The notes under the pieces are model-generated. The model was not told the origin of the DNA and searched no databases. It saw only the letters and a program-made list of their open reading frames with translations. A DNA stretch of 64,000 bases from Pseudomonas orientalis. GTDB lineage: Bacteria; Pseudomonadota; Gammaproteobacteria; Pseudomonadales; Pseudomonadaceae. Every line of letters starts with the position of its first letter. Within the stretch, counting starts at the first letter, position 1. The position numbers were made by a program, and so were the translations under genes. The DNA is taken from NCBI RefSeq assembly GCF_002934065.1, contig NZ_CP018049.1:308501-372500 (forward strand), in the 5' to 3' direction. This document shows, in pieces, positions 18,568 to 26,702 of the stretch.

Positions 18568-20916
18568 TCAGGCCGAGCGCGCCATGATCAGCCCAGTGTC
18601 ACTCGCCGCTTCCAGACGAATCGCGACGAACTTCGAGGTTGGCGTATGGCTACCGTCGCCCGTGCTTTCCAGTGGCACCAGCGGGTTCACTTCCGGATAG
18701 TAAGCCGCTGCCTGCCCGGCCGGAACATCAAATGCCAGCAAGGTAAAGCCTTTCACACGGCGCTCACGGCCATCTTCCCACAACGAAATGATGTCGGCCT
18801 TCTGCCCCGGCTTGAAGCCCAGTCGGATGATGTCGGCCTCGTTGACGAACAGCACGTCCCGCTGCCCTTTGACCCCGCGATACCGATCGTCCAGGCCATA
18901 GATGGTGGTGTTGTACTGATCGTGGGAGCGCATCGACTGCATGATCAGGTCCGGCACCCGCCCTGTGGCGTGGGTGCGCTCATGAATCAGGTCCTTGGGC
19001 AGGACGTTCGGCCGGAAGTTGGCGCGGCCCGACGGGGTGTTCCAGCGGCGTGCACCGGCCGAATTGCCCAAGTAGAAGCCGCCGGGATGTTTGATCTTTT
19101 CGTTGAAGTCCTTGAAGCCTGGAATGGTATCGGCGATCAGGTCGCGGATGCGGCGGTAGTCGGCGACCAGCCAGTTCCAATCCACCGGTTTGCTGCCCAG
19201 GGTCGCGGCCGCGATGCCGGCCAGGATCGCAGGCTCCGACTTCATCAGTTTCGACAGCGGCTGCAATTGGCCATTGGAGCCGTGGACCATGCTGAACGAG
19301 TCTTCCACCGTCACTGCTTGCGGGCCGTCGGCCTGAATGTCGATGTCGGTCCGGCCCAGGCACGGCAGGATCAGGGCGTCTTTACCGTGCATCAGATGGC
19401 TGCGGTTGAGCTTGGTGCTGATCTGCACGGTCAGGTCGCAGTTGCGCAGCGCCTCGAAAGTGCGGGTGCTGTCCGGCGTGGCCTGGGCGAAGTTGCCGCC
19501 CAGCCCGATAAACACCTTGGCGCGGCCTTCGAGCATTGCGTGGATGGCTTCGACCACGTTGTGCCCATTGGTACGCGGCACCTGGAACTGGAAACGACGC
19601 TCCAGTGAGTCAAGGAACGCCACCGGTGGGCGTTCGTTGATGCCCATGGTGCGGTCGCCCTGCACGTTGCTGTGGCCGCGCACCGGGCACAGGCCCGCGC
19701 CCGGGCGGCCAATGTTGCCGCGCAGCAACATCAGGTTGGCGATTTCCTGGATGGTCGGTACCGAGTGACGGTGCTGGGTAATGCCCATCGCCCAGCACAT
19801 GATCACGTTCTTGCCTTTGGCGTACATGCGCGCGGCTTGCTCGATCTCCACCAGCGTCAGGCCGGACTGCTCGACGATTTCCTCCCATGAGGTGTCATCG
19901 ATCTGGCCCAGATAGTCCAGTACGTTCACGGTGTGTTCGTTGAGGAAGTCATGATCGAACACGGCTTCCTTGCCTTCGGACAGGGCCTGGCGCTCCCATA
20001 GCAGCAGGAACTTGGCCATGCCGCGCAGGATGGCCATGTCGCCGCCCAGCGCCGGGCGGAAATACGCCGTGTTGGTCGGCTTGTCGCCGTTGGTGAGCAT
20101 TTCCAGCGGATGTTGCGGGTGCTGAAAGCGCTCCAGGCCGCGTTCCTTCAGGGGGTTGATACACACCACCTGGGCGCCGCGTTTCACCGCTTCGCGCAGT
20201 GGTTCAAGCATGCGCGGGTGGTTGGTGCCGGGGTTCTGGCCCCAGACGAAAATCGCGTCGGCGTGTTCGAAGTCATCAAAGGTCACGGTGCCTTTGCCCA
20301 CGCCCACACTCTGTGCCAGGGCGACGCCGCTGGCTTCGTGGCACATGTTCGAACAGTCGGGGAAGTTGTTGGTGCCGTAGGCGCGCACGAACAACTGATA
20401 CAGGTAGGCGGCTTCGTTGCTGGCGCGGCCCGAGGTGTAGAACTCGGCCATGTCCGGGCTTGGCAGGGCATTGAGGTGCTTGCCGACCAGGTCGAACGCG
20501 GCTTCCCAACTGATGGGCTGATAGCGGTCGGTCTCGGCGTTGTAGCGCATCGGCTCGGTGAGACGGCCCTGATACTCCAGCCAGTAATCGCTTTGCTCCA
20601 GCAGCGCGGTAACACTGTGCTTGGCGAAGAACGCTGCGTCCACGCGGCGCTTGGTGGCTTCCCAGTTGACGGCCTTGGCGCCGTTCTCGCAGAACTTGAC
20701 CATGCCGCTTTCCGGCGAGTCGCCCCAGGCACAGCCTGGGCAGTCGAAGCCGCCGTTCTGGTTGGTCTTGAGCATCATGCGCAGGTTTTTCAGCGCGTTG
20801 TCGCTGGTCAGCCAGGCTTGCGCCACGCTGATCAATGCCCCCCAGCCGCCGGCCGGGCCTTTATAGGGCTTATAGCGTGGGGTTGGGGTCTGGTCGGCTT
20901 GGTGGTGAAGGCTCAT
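18568..20916 (-). CDS. YdeP/FdhF-family molybdopterin oxidoreductase
   Basis: A 782-aa molybdopterin-dependent oxidoreductase of the YdeP subfamily, related to formate dehydrogenase alpha subunits. N-terminal signature: GFDCPGCAWGDSPES. Further pterin-binding motifs: YTSGRASNEAAYLYQLFVRA, FVWGQNPGTNHPRM, VICINPLKERG-like VVCINPLKE, CWAMGITQHRHSVPTIQEI and NIGRPGAGLCPVRGHSNVQG. The N-terminus lacks the four-cysteine 4Fe-4S motif of FdhF and has no clear Cys/SeCys ligand in the usual place. The electron donor is unknown. The start overlaps the fdhD stop by 4 bp (ATGA); FdhD would supply sulfur to its molybdenum cofactor. Confidence 0.85.
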   Translation of the reverse strand: MSLHHQADQTPTPRYKPYKGPAGGWGALISVAQAWLTSDNALKNLRMMLKTNQNGGFDCPGCAWGDSPESGMVKFCENGAKAVNWEATKRRVDAAFFAKHSVTALLEQSDYWLEYQGRLTEPMRYNAETDRYQPISWEAAFDLVGKHLNALPSPDMAEFYTSGRASNEAAYLYQLFVRAYGTNNFPDCSNMCHEASGVALAQSVGVGKGTVTFDDFEHADAIFVWGQNPGTNHPRMLEPLREAVKRGAQVVCINPLKERGLERFQHPQHPLEMLTNGDKPTNTAYFRPALGGDMAILRGMAKFLLLWERQALSEGKEAVFDHDFLNEHTVNVLDYLGQIDDTSWEEIVEQSGLTLVEIEQAARMYAKGKNVIMCWAMGITQHRHSVPTIQEIANLMLLRGNIGRPGAGLCPVRGHSNVQGDRTMGINERPPVAFLDSLERRFQFQVPRTNGHNVVEAIHAMLEGRAKVFIGLGGNFAQATPDSTRTFEALRNCDLTVQISTKLNRSHLMHGKDALILPCLGRTDIDIQADGPQAVTVEDSFSMVHGSNGQLQPLSKLMKSEPAILAGIAAATLGSKPVDWNWLVADYRRIRDLIADTIPGFKDFNEKIKHPGGFYLGNSAGARRWNTPSGRANFRPNVLPKDLIHERTHATGRVPDLIMQSMRSHDQYNTTIYGLDDRYRGVKGQRDVLFVNEADIIRLGFKPGQKADIISLWEDGRERRVKGFTLLAFDVPAGQAAAYYPEVNPLVPLESTGDGSHTPTSKFVAIRLEAASDTGLIMARSA

Positions 20917-21752
20917 GGCTGGTACTCCATCGCAGGGCTGTAGACCCGCGGCGCGCTTTTCTGCGGCAGGTGGATGAGATTGAGGTTATGCCGGCGCGCC
21001 CATTGCAGGGCCAGGCCGGTGGGCGACGACAGGCTGACCAGGGTCTGGATGCCCGCGCGCAGGACTTTCTGGATCAATTCGAGGCTGCAGCGGCTGGTGA
21101 CAATCGCCAGGCCGCCGTCGGTCGGAATTTCTTGGCGAATCAGCGCGCCGATCAATTTATCCAGGGCGTTATGCCGGCCGATGTCTTCGCGGCCCATCAG
21201 CAACTCGCCCTGGTCGTTCATAAAGATCGCCGCATGCACGGCGCCGCTGTGTTGGCCCAGGGGCTGGAACGCACTGATGCGCTGGCGCAGGCCATCGAGC
21301 CATTCGGCCGGTGGCAAGGGCGCGCCGGGCAGCACCTGAAGGTCGGGCAAGGCCTGCTCCACCGCTTCGACACCGCACAAGCCGCAGCCGCTGGTACCGG
21401 CCAATTGGCGGCGCTGTTGCTTGAGGTTCCAGAATGCACGGCTGGAAATCTGTACCTGAGCATACTGGGTGGAACCCGAGCCACTGAGCTTCAGATCGTA
21501 TATGTCGCTAACGTCGCGGATGATGCCGCTGCCAAGGCTGAAACCGACGATAAAATCCTCAAGGTCGGTCGGCGTCACCAGCATGACGGCCTGGCTGATA
21601 TCGTTGTAGGCAATCGCCAACGCCACTTCTTCGGCCAGCGCAGTGCTGCCGACGTCGGTGTGTTCCAGATTGCTGTACTGATAGCTCTGGCTGGCGGCGG
21701 GCGCTGGCGTTTCGAGGGCGGGCGCCGCGCAGGTGGGGCGCTTGGCGTTCAT
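20913..21752 (-). CDS. fdhD: FdhD, sulfurtransferase for molybdenum-enzyme maturation
   Basis: A 279-aa FdhD-family protein. Visible signatures are LATPTDLEDF-like LVTPTDLEDFIVGFSLGSGI, the cysteine loop GTSGCGLCGVEA (the CxxC used in sulfur transfer from IscS), VHAAIF, EDIGRHNALDKLIG and VTSRCSLELIQKVLRAGI. FdhD passes sulfur to bis-MGD before insertion into formate-dehydrogenase-like enzymes, consistent with the overlapping YdeP-type gene downstream. Confidence 0.9.
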   Translation of the reverse strand: MNAKRPTCAAPALETPAPAASQSYQYSNLEHTDVGSTALAEEVALAIAYNDISQAVMLVTPTDLEDFIVGFSLGSGIIRDVSDIYDLKLSGSGSTQYAQVQISSRAFWNLKQQRRQLAGTSGCGLCGVEAVEQALPDLQVLPGAPLPPAEWLDGLRQRISAFQPLGQHSGAVHAAIFMNDQGELLMGREDIGRHNALDKLIGALIRQEIPTDGGLAIVTSRCSLELIQKVLRAGIQTLVSLSSPTGLALQWARRHNLNLIHLPQKSAPRVYSPAMEYQP

Positions 21753-21882
21753 GGGGCAATACCACCGGCGGATTGATCAGTGTTCAGACTAGGCGCGACA
21801 AAGGGTCGCGTCTAATTGCCAGTATTGATGTATTGATAGATGGCGTCGATCAAGGTTCGTTTTTTCCTCCAGCAGCGACCTG

Positions 21883-21909
21883 GAACCCAAATCCCCGGGA
21901 CTGGTCTAG
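21883..21909 (+). promoter_or_regulatory. Possible AlgU (sigma-22) promoter of the kbp gene
   Basis: GAACCC (21883-21888), a 16-bp spacer and TCTAG (21905-21909) resemble the extracytoplasmic-stress consensus GAACTT-N16/17-TCTGA, with mismatches in the last two bases of the -35. It lies 40 bp upstream of the kbp-like ATG, and BON/LysM proteins of this type are commonly osmotic-stress induced. Confidence 0.35.
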
Positions 21910-21948
21910 TCTTGGGCATCAGGCACTTAAACCCAAGGAGAGCGCACT

Positions 21949-22389
21949 ATGAGTATTTTCAGTTTTGTTAAGGAAGCAGGCGCGAAATTGATTGATCTGC
22001 TGACGCCGGGTAATGCAAACGCCAGTGAGCAGTTGAAGGACCACATCTCCAAGGTTGGCCTTGGAAATCCGAATGTGCAGGCGACCGTTGAGGGTGACAA
22101 AGTCACGCTGACGGGTGAAGTCGCGACTCAGGAAGAGAAAGAAAAAATCATCCTGGCGGCTGGCAATATCGAAGGTGTCGGCAGTGTTGAAGACAAGCTC
22201 ACCGTCTCCGGCCCGGTCGTTGCCGCTGCGCGTTTCGTGGTCGTGAAAAAAGGCGACACCCTCAGCGCGATTTCCCTGGCGGTGTACGGCAACGCCAACC
22301 AGTACAACAAGATTTTCGAGGCTAACAAGCCGATGTTGTCGCACCCGGACAAGATCTACCCAGGCCAGACCCTGCGTATCCCTGAGTAA
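21949..22389 (+). CDS. kbp: Kbp-like BON-LysM protein (YgaU)
   Basis: A 146-aa protein without signal peptide, made of a BON domain (residues about 25-85: LKDHISKVGLGNPNVQATV ... GEVATQEEKEKI) and a C-terminal LysM domain (FVVVKKGDTLSAISLAVYG ... IYPGQTLRIPE). The length and order match E. coli Kbp/YgaU, a cytoplasmic potassium-binding protein induced by osmotic stress. RBS AAGGAGAG is 9 bp upstream. Monocistronic, with a REPIN after it. Confidence 0.85.
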   Translation: MSIFSFVKEAGAKLIDLLTPGNANASEQLKDHISKVGLGNPNVQATVEGDKVTLTGEVATQEEKEKIILAAGNIEGVGSVEDKLTVSGPVVAAARFVVVKKGDTLSAISLAVYGNANQYNKIFEANKPMLSHPDKIYPGQTLRIPE

Positions 22390-22421
22390 TACGCAGGATA
22401 AAACGAGCAAGCTCGCCCTTT

Positions 22422-22521
22422 TGTAGGAGCGAGCTTGCTCGCGAAAAACTCACAGGCACCGCGTTTATTCAGGAAATACGCGTTATCGTTGACGTTTTTC
22501 GCGAGCAAGCTCGCTCCTACA
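22422..22521. repeat. REPIN of a third type (TGTAGGAGCGAGCTTGCTCGCG)
   Basis: The arm TGTAGGAGCGAGCTTGCTCG and its exact inverted copy ending CTCGCTCCTACA surround a spacer of about 55 bp. This is the TAGGAGCGAGCTTGCTCGC REP class, distinct from the main GTGGGAGGGGGC class in the window. A partial extra copy (GAGCAAGCTCGCC) lies just upstream at 22405-22417. Confidence 0.85.
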
Positions 22522-22556
22522 GATTGGTATTAGGGCGTGTCCCCTCCCACGCTCGC

Positions 22557-23219
22557 TCAAAGCCCGGTAATAAGTTCTCGGTAATTCCCGACGGCTGCGA
22601 ACTCTGCGGTGTCCTTGGGGCCCTTTTTGCTGTCGGGCTCTTTGACCGCCAGCAAATGGCCTACCCCGAAATCCCTGGCACTGCGCAGAATCGGCAAGGT
22701 GTCGTCGATAAACAGGCTCCGGGCCGGGTCGAAGTCGATGTCAGCTTGCAGCGCTGCCCAGAACTGCGGGTTCTCCTTGGGAAAACCGTAATCGTGAGAG
22801 CTGATCAGTCGTTCGAAGTACGGCGCCAACTCGATGCGCTCCAACTTCAAGGACAACGAATCGCGATGAGCGTTGGTGATCATGATCACGCGCTTGCCGG
22901 CCTGTTTGATCGCTGCCAGAAAAGTATCGGCGTCCGGGCGCAGGGCAATCAGGTGGGCGGTTTCCAGCTTGAGTTCGCGCACGGGGATTGCAAGTTCTGC
23001 GCTCCAGAAATCCAGGCAATACCATTGCAACTGTCCGGCGTTACGCTCGAACAGCGGCTGCAATTCCATTTGCGCCATGGCCAGGCTCACGCCGTGCAGC
23101 TCGGCGTAGCGTTGCGGCAGGTGCTCCATCCAGAAGTGGTTGTCGTAATGCAGGTCGAGCAAGGTGCCGTCCATGTCCAGCAGGACAGTGTCGATGGCGT
23201 GCCAGGGCAAAGAGGGCAT
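22557..23219 (-). CDS. yrfG: HAD-superfamily GMP/IMP nucleotidase (YrfG-like)
   Basis: A 220-aa HAD hydrolase. Motif I VLLDMDGTLLDL carries the nucleophile and general-acid aspartates, motif II is VIMITNAHRDSLSLKL, a Lys follows (FERLISSHDYGFPKENPQFW), and motif IV is SLFIDDTLPILRSARDFG. It matches the YrfG 5'-nucleotidase that dephosphorylates GMP and IMP. It is divergent from nudE, as YrfG and NudE genes are neighbours in E. coli too. Confidence 0.85.
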   Translation of the reverse strand: MPSLPWHAIDTVLLDMDGTLLDLHYDNHFWMEHLPQRYAELHGVSLAMAQMELQPLFERNAGQLQWYCLDFWSAELAIPVRELKLETAHLIALRPDADTFLAAIKQAGKRVIMITNAHRDSLSLKLERIELAPYFERLISSHDYGFPKENPQFWAALQADIDFDPARSLFIDDTLPILRSARDFGVGHLLAVKEPDSKKGPKDTAEFAAVGNYRELITGL

Positions 23220-23306
23220 GGGGCGTTCTCATGTAAGTAAAGATATCCGACACAGACAATCGGAAAAGCCACGGTATAGTAACCCGATCACGCCAAGGAG
23301 CCGTTT

Positions 23307-23873
23307 ATGCGCCAGAAACCCACCGTCCTCGCCCGCGAAATAGTCGCCAGTAGCCGTTTGTTCCGCGTGGAGGAAGTGCAATTGCGCTTTTCCAATGGCG
23401 TTGAACGGACCTACGAACGTCTGGTGGGCCGTGGTGCCGGTTATGGCGCAGTGATGATCGTGGCGATGATCGACGACGATCATGCACTGCTGGTGGAAGA
23501 GTACTGCGGTGGCACCGATGAATATGAGTTGTCCTTGCCCAAAGGCTTGATCGAGCCTGGCGAGGATGTGCTGGCTGCGGCGGACCGTGAACTCAAGGAA
23601 GAGGCTGGCTATGGCGCACGTCAGTTGGAACATATCACCGAGTTGTCGCTGTCGCCCGGCTACATGAGCCAGAAAATCCAGGTGGTGCTGGCCACTGATC
23701 TGTACGAAGAGCGCCTGGAAGGCGATGAACCTGAGCCTATGCGCGTGGAGCGGGTCAACCTGCGTGAGCTGTCGGCGCTGGCGCAGAACGAACAGTTCAG
23801 CGAGGGCCGGGCGCTGGCCGCGTTGTATCTGGTACGGGACCTGCTGACCCAGCGTGGGGTGTTCACCTTATGA
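23307..23873 (+). CDS. nudE: NudE, ADP-compound Nudix hydrolase
   Basis: A 188-aa Nudix hydrolase that cleaves ADP-ribose, Ap3A, NADH and related compounds. The Nudix box GX5EX7REUXEEXGU is seen as GLIEPGEDVLAAADREL followed by KEEAGYG. Preceded by a clear RBS (AAGGAG). The stop overlaps the cysQ start by 4 bp (ATGA), giving a two-gene operon for removal of nucleotide by-products. Confidence 0.92.
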   Translation: MRQKPTVLAREIVASSRLFRVEEVQLRFSNGVERTYERLVGRGAGYGAVMIVAMIDDDHALLVEEYCGGTDEYELSLPKGLIEPGEDVLAAADRELKEEAGYGARQLEHITELSLSPGYMSQKIQVVLATDLYEERLEGDEPEPMRVERVNLRELSALAQNEQFSEGRALAALYLVRDLLTQRGVFTL

Positions 23874-24706
23874 GCGAATTGTTTCTGGGCCATCCGTTTA
23901 TCGCGCCGGTCATTGAACTGGCGCGCCAGGCCGGTGAAGCCATCCTGCCGTACTGGCGTGCCGATGTGGCGGTGACCTCCAAGGCGGATGATTCGCCGGT
24001 GACGGCCGCCGATCTGGCCGCGCATCATCTGATTCTCGCCGGTCTCACGGCGCTGGACCCGAGCATTCCGGTGCTGTCCGAAGAAGACGCCGATATCGAC
24101 CAGAGCGTGCGCGCCGGCTGGCAGCGTTGGTGGCTGGTGGACCCGCTGGACGGCACCAAGGAATTCATCAGCGGCAGTGAAGAGTTCACGGTCAATATTG
24201 CCTTGATCGAGCAGGGCCGTGTGGTGTTCGGCGTGGTCTCGATGCCCACCAGCGGTCGTTGCTACTTCGGCGGCGCGGGCCTGGGAGCCTGGCGCTCGGA
24301 TGTAAATGCCGCGCCCAGGCAGATCCAGGTGCGCCAGACTCCGGCTGCGGGTGAAGCCTTTACTGTGGTTGCCAGCCGCCGGCATACCAGCCCGGAGCAG
24401 GAGCGTTTGCTGGAGGGGTTGAGCCAGGGTTTGGGCGAGCTGAAACTGGCGAATATCGGCAGTTCGTTGAAGTTCTGCCTGTTGGCCGAGGGCAGTGCCG
24501 ATTGCTATCCGCGCCTGGCGCCGACGTCGCAGTGGGATACCGCGGCGGCGCAAGGTGTGTTGGAAGGGGCGGGGGGCGAGGTGCTGGAGTTGAACGGCAA
24601 GCCGTTCAGCTACCCGGCGCGGGAATCGTTGCTGAACCCGTTCTTTCTGGCGTTGCCGGCCAAGGCGGCATGGCGCGAGCGCCTGTTGAGCCTGGCCAGG
24701 TCTTAA
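23870..24706 (+). CDS. cysQ: CysQ, 3'(2'),5'-bisphosphate nucleotidase
   Basis: A 278-aa inositol-monophosphatase-fold enzyme that hydrolyses PAP to AMP in sulfate assimilation. Metal-binding motifs: DDSPVTAADLAAH, LSEEDADID (the EE pair), WWLVDPLDGTKEFI (DPLDG) and the C-terminal SQWDTAAAQGVLEGAGG. Located in the cytoplasm or at the inner membrane. Translationally coupled to nudE. Confidence 0.93.
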   Translation: MSELFLGHPFIAPVIELARQAGEAILPYWRADVAVTSKADDSPVTAADLAAHHLILAGLTALDPSIPVLSEEDADIDQSVRAGWQRWWLVDPLDGTKEFISGSEEFTVNIALIEQGRVVFGVVSMPTSGRCYFGGAGLGAWRSDVNAAPRQIQVRQTPAAGEAFTVVASRRHTSPEQERLLEGLSQGLGELKLANIGSSLKFCLLAEGSADCYPRLAPTSQWDTAAAQGVLEGAGGEVLELNGKPFSYPARESLLNPFFLALPAKAAWRERLLSLARS

Positions 24707-24724
24707 GACCTGCGCAAATTAAAA

Positions 24725-24815
24725 ATGTGGGAGGGGGCTTGCCCCCGATTGCGGTGTAACAGTCAGAAGCGGGTTGTCTGACACACTGCTATCGGGGGCA
24801 AGCCCCCTCCCACAT
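24725..24815. repeat. REPIN between cysQ and the convergent thioesterase gene
   Basis: Inverted REP arms ATGTGGGAGGGGGCTTGC and GCAAGCCCCCTCCCACAT with a 40-bp spacer, 19 bp after the cysQ stop and 20 bp before the facing stop. Confidence 0.92.
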
Positions 24816-24834
24816 TTGCTTTGTGTGATGGCGG

Positions 24835-25320
24835 CTAGCGGTGCAGGACGTATTGGCCGGTAAAAGTCACTGCGCGGTCTTCACTGCCCTGATTCACAAT
24901 CCATGTGTCCAGCGCCAACCGCGCCCGGCCATGGCGTTTGTAGGTCGCCACGAAGCGCTTCCACACCTTCTCCTCCGGTGCCGTGCAAATCACCGTCGCA
25001 TCCTGCGTCACCGGCAACGGATAACTGATCTGTCCTTCCTGAATCACGATGTGCCCGTCTTCGATGCCGTCTTCGCGCAGTCTCAGGTGCAACCAACCCC
25101 AGCCTGCCAGGACGGCGCCGCAGTAGAGGCTGCCGCCAAACATGGTGCTCTTGTGGTTGATATTGGCTTGCAAGGGCAGATGCAGTTGCAGCTGGTGGTG
25201 TTGCCAGTCGAGCACCTTGAGCCCCATTTCCCGAGTGAGGGGGATGTCGTGATGGAGGATGGATTCCAGGTAACGGCTGTCGCGGCTCATGGCGGCCTCT
25301 TGGCGGGTGGACAGGGTCAT
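24835..25320 (-). CDS. YiiD-C-type thioesterase domain protein
   Basis: A 161-aa hotdog-fold protein of the YiiD C-terminal (putative thioesterase) family: INHKSTMFGGSLYCGAVLAGWGW is the conserved helix region, and the rest is a single domain ending FTGQYVLHR. The ATG at 25320 overlaps the dctD stop by 4 bp (ATGA) and is taken as the start; an internal ATG at 25290 (MSRDSRYLES) is an alternative giving 151 residues. Substrate unknown. Coexpression with dctBD is suggested by the overlap. Confidence 0.75.
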   Translation of the reverse strand: MTLSTRQEAAMSRDSRYLESILHHDIPLTREMGLKVLDWQHHQLQLHLPLQANINHKSTMFGGSLYCGAVLAGWGWLHLRLREDGIEDGHIVIQEGQISYPLPVTQDATVICTAPEEKVWKRFVATYKRHGRARLALDTWIVNQGSEDRAVTFTGQYVLHR

Positions 25321-26702
25321 TCGTCGTCTGCGCTGTGGTTGGCGCTGTCGGCGAAGTTCAGGCCGTGTTTGCGCAGTTTGTCGTGCAGGGTTTTGCGTGG
25401 CACGCCCAAGGCTTCGGCGAGGCTGCGCAGGGAGCTGTGGGGGCGGGTCAGTTCGGCGGCGATCAGGCTTTTTTCGAATTGTTCGACTTGCTCGCTCAAA
25501 CCGCCAGGCGTGGAGGTCAGGGTGCTGGTGGATGGATCGTCCGGCGTACTGTCCAGAGCCAGTTCCAGGCCCAGGGCGAAGCGTTCGGCGGCGTTTTGCA
25601 GCTCGCGCACATTGCCCGGCCAACTGTGGCGCAACAGCAGGGCGCGTTGTCCCGGTTGCAACTCGTGCAGCGGCAGGCCGTGGCGGCTGCTGGCTTCGTC
25701 GGCGAAGTGCTGGAACAGCATCAGCGCGTCTTCGCCACGTTCGCGCAGCGGTGGAATGCGCAGCGGCGCGACGTTGAGACGGTAATACAAGTCGGCGCGG
25801 AAGCGGCCCTGGTCGGCGGCCTGGCGCAGGTCTTCCTTGGTGGCGGCGATGATGCGGATGTCCAGCGGGATCAACTGGTTGCCGCCCAGGCGCTCGACCA
25901 CCCGCTCCTGCAACAGGCGCAGCAGCTTGACCTGCACGTCCAGGCTCATGCTTTCGATTTCATCAAGAAACAGCGTGCCACCGTTGGCGAATTCGAACTT
26001 GCCGATACGGCGCTTCTGCGCACCGGTAAACGCGCCGGGTTCATGGCCGAACAGTTCGCTTTCCACCACCGACTCGGCCAGCGCGCCGGCGTTGATCGCC
26101 ACGAACGGGCCGCTGCGCCGGTTCGAAAGATCGTGCAAGGCCCGGGCGACCACTTCCTTGCCGGCGCCGGTTTCGCCGAGGATCAGCACATCGGCTTTGG
26201 TCGCCGCCAGCGCACCGATTTGCTCGCGCAGGCGCAGCATCTGCGGCGAATGTCCGACCAGGCGTGTGCTCAGTTGCTGCCGATCGCTGAGGGCCAGACG
26301 CAGGCTGCGGTTGTCCAGCACCAGGCGGCGCAAGGCCAGGGCGCGGCGCACGCTGTCGAGCAACGCGTCGCTGGCGAAGGGTTTTTCAAGGAAGTCGTAG
26401 GCGCCGGCGCGCATGGCCTGCACCGCCAGGGGCACGTCGCCGTGGCCGGTGATCAGCAGCACCGGCAGGTCCGGATCCTGGCCGTGCAGTTCGGCGAGCA
26501 GCTCCAGGCCGTCCATGCCGGGCATGCGGATATCGCTGACCACCACGCCCGGCCAGTCCCGCGACAGGCGCGCGGTGAGGCCGCTGGCTTCGCCCAGGGT
26601 CAGCACTTTCAGCCCGGCGAGGTCGAGGGTCTGGCATAGCGCCTGACGCAAATGGGGATCGTCGTCGATCAGCACCACCTGAATCTGGTTATCGATACTC
26701 AT
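25317..26702 (-). CDS. dctD: DctD-type sigma-54-dependent response regulator
   Basis: A 461-aa NtrC-family activator. Receiver domain with DDDPH and phospho-site D in VVSDIRMPGMDG; AAA+ domain with Walker A GETGAGKE, the sigma-54-contacting GAFTGA loop (EPGAFTGAQKRRIG), Walker B TLFLDEIESM and the R-finger region; a Fis-type C-terminal helix-turn-helix (LRSLAEALGVPRKTLHDKLRKHG). It pairs with the DctB-type kinase upstream and would activate C4-dicarboxylate (or a related) transporter genes, which are not in this window. Confidence 0.88.
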   Translation of the reverse strand: MSIDNQIQVVLIDDDPHLRQALCQTLDLAGLKVLTLGEASGLTARLSRDWPGVVVSDIRMPGMDGLELLAELHGQDPDLPVLLITGHGDVPLAVQAMRAGAYDFLEKPFASDALLDSVRRALALRRLVLDNRSLRLALSDRQQLSTRLVGHSPQMLRLREQIGALAATKADVLILGETGAGKEVVARALHDLSNRRSGPFVAINAGALAESVVESELFGHEPGAFTGAQKRRIGKFEFANGGTLFLDEIESMSLDVQVKLLRLLQERVVERLGGNQLIPLDIRIIAATKEDLRQAADQGRFRADLYYRLNVAPLRIPPLRERGEDALMLFQHFADEASSRHGLPLHELQPGQRALLLRHSWPGNVRELQNAAERFALGLELALDSTPDDPSTSTLTSTPGGLSEQVEQFEKSLIAAELTRPHSSLRSLAEALGVPRKTLHDKLRKHGLNFADSANHSADDE

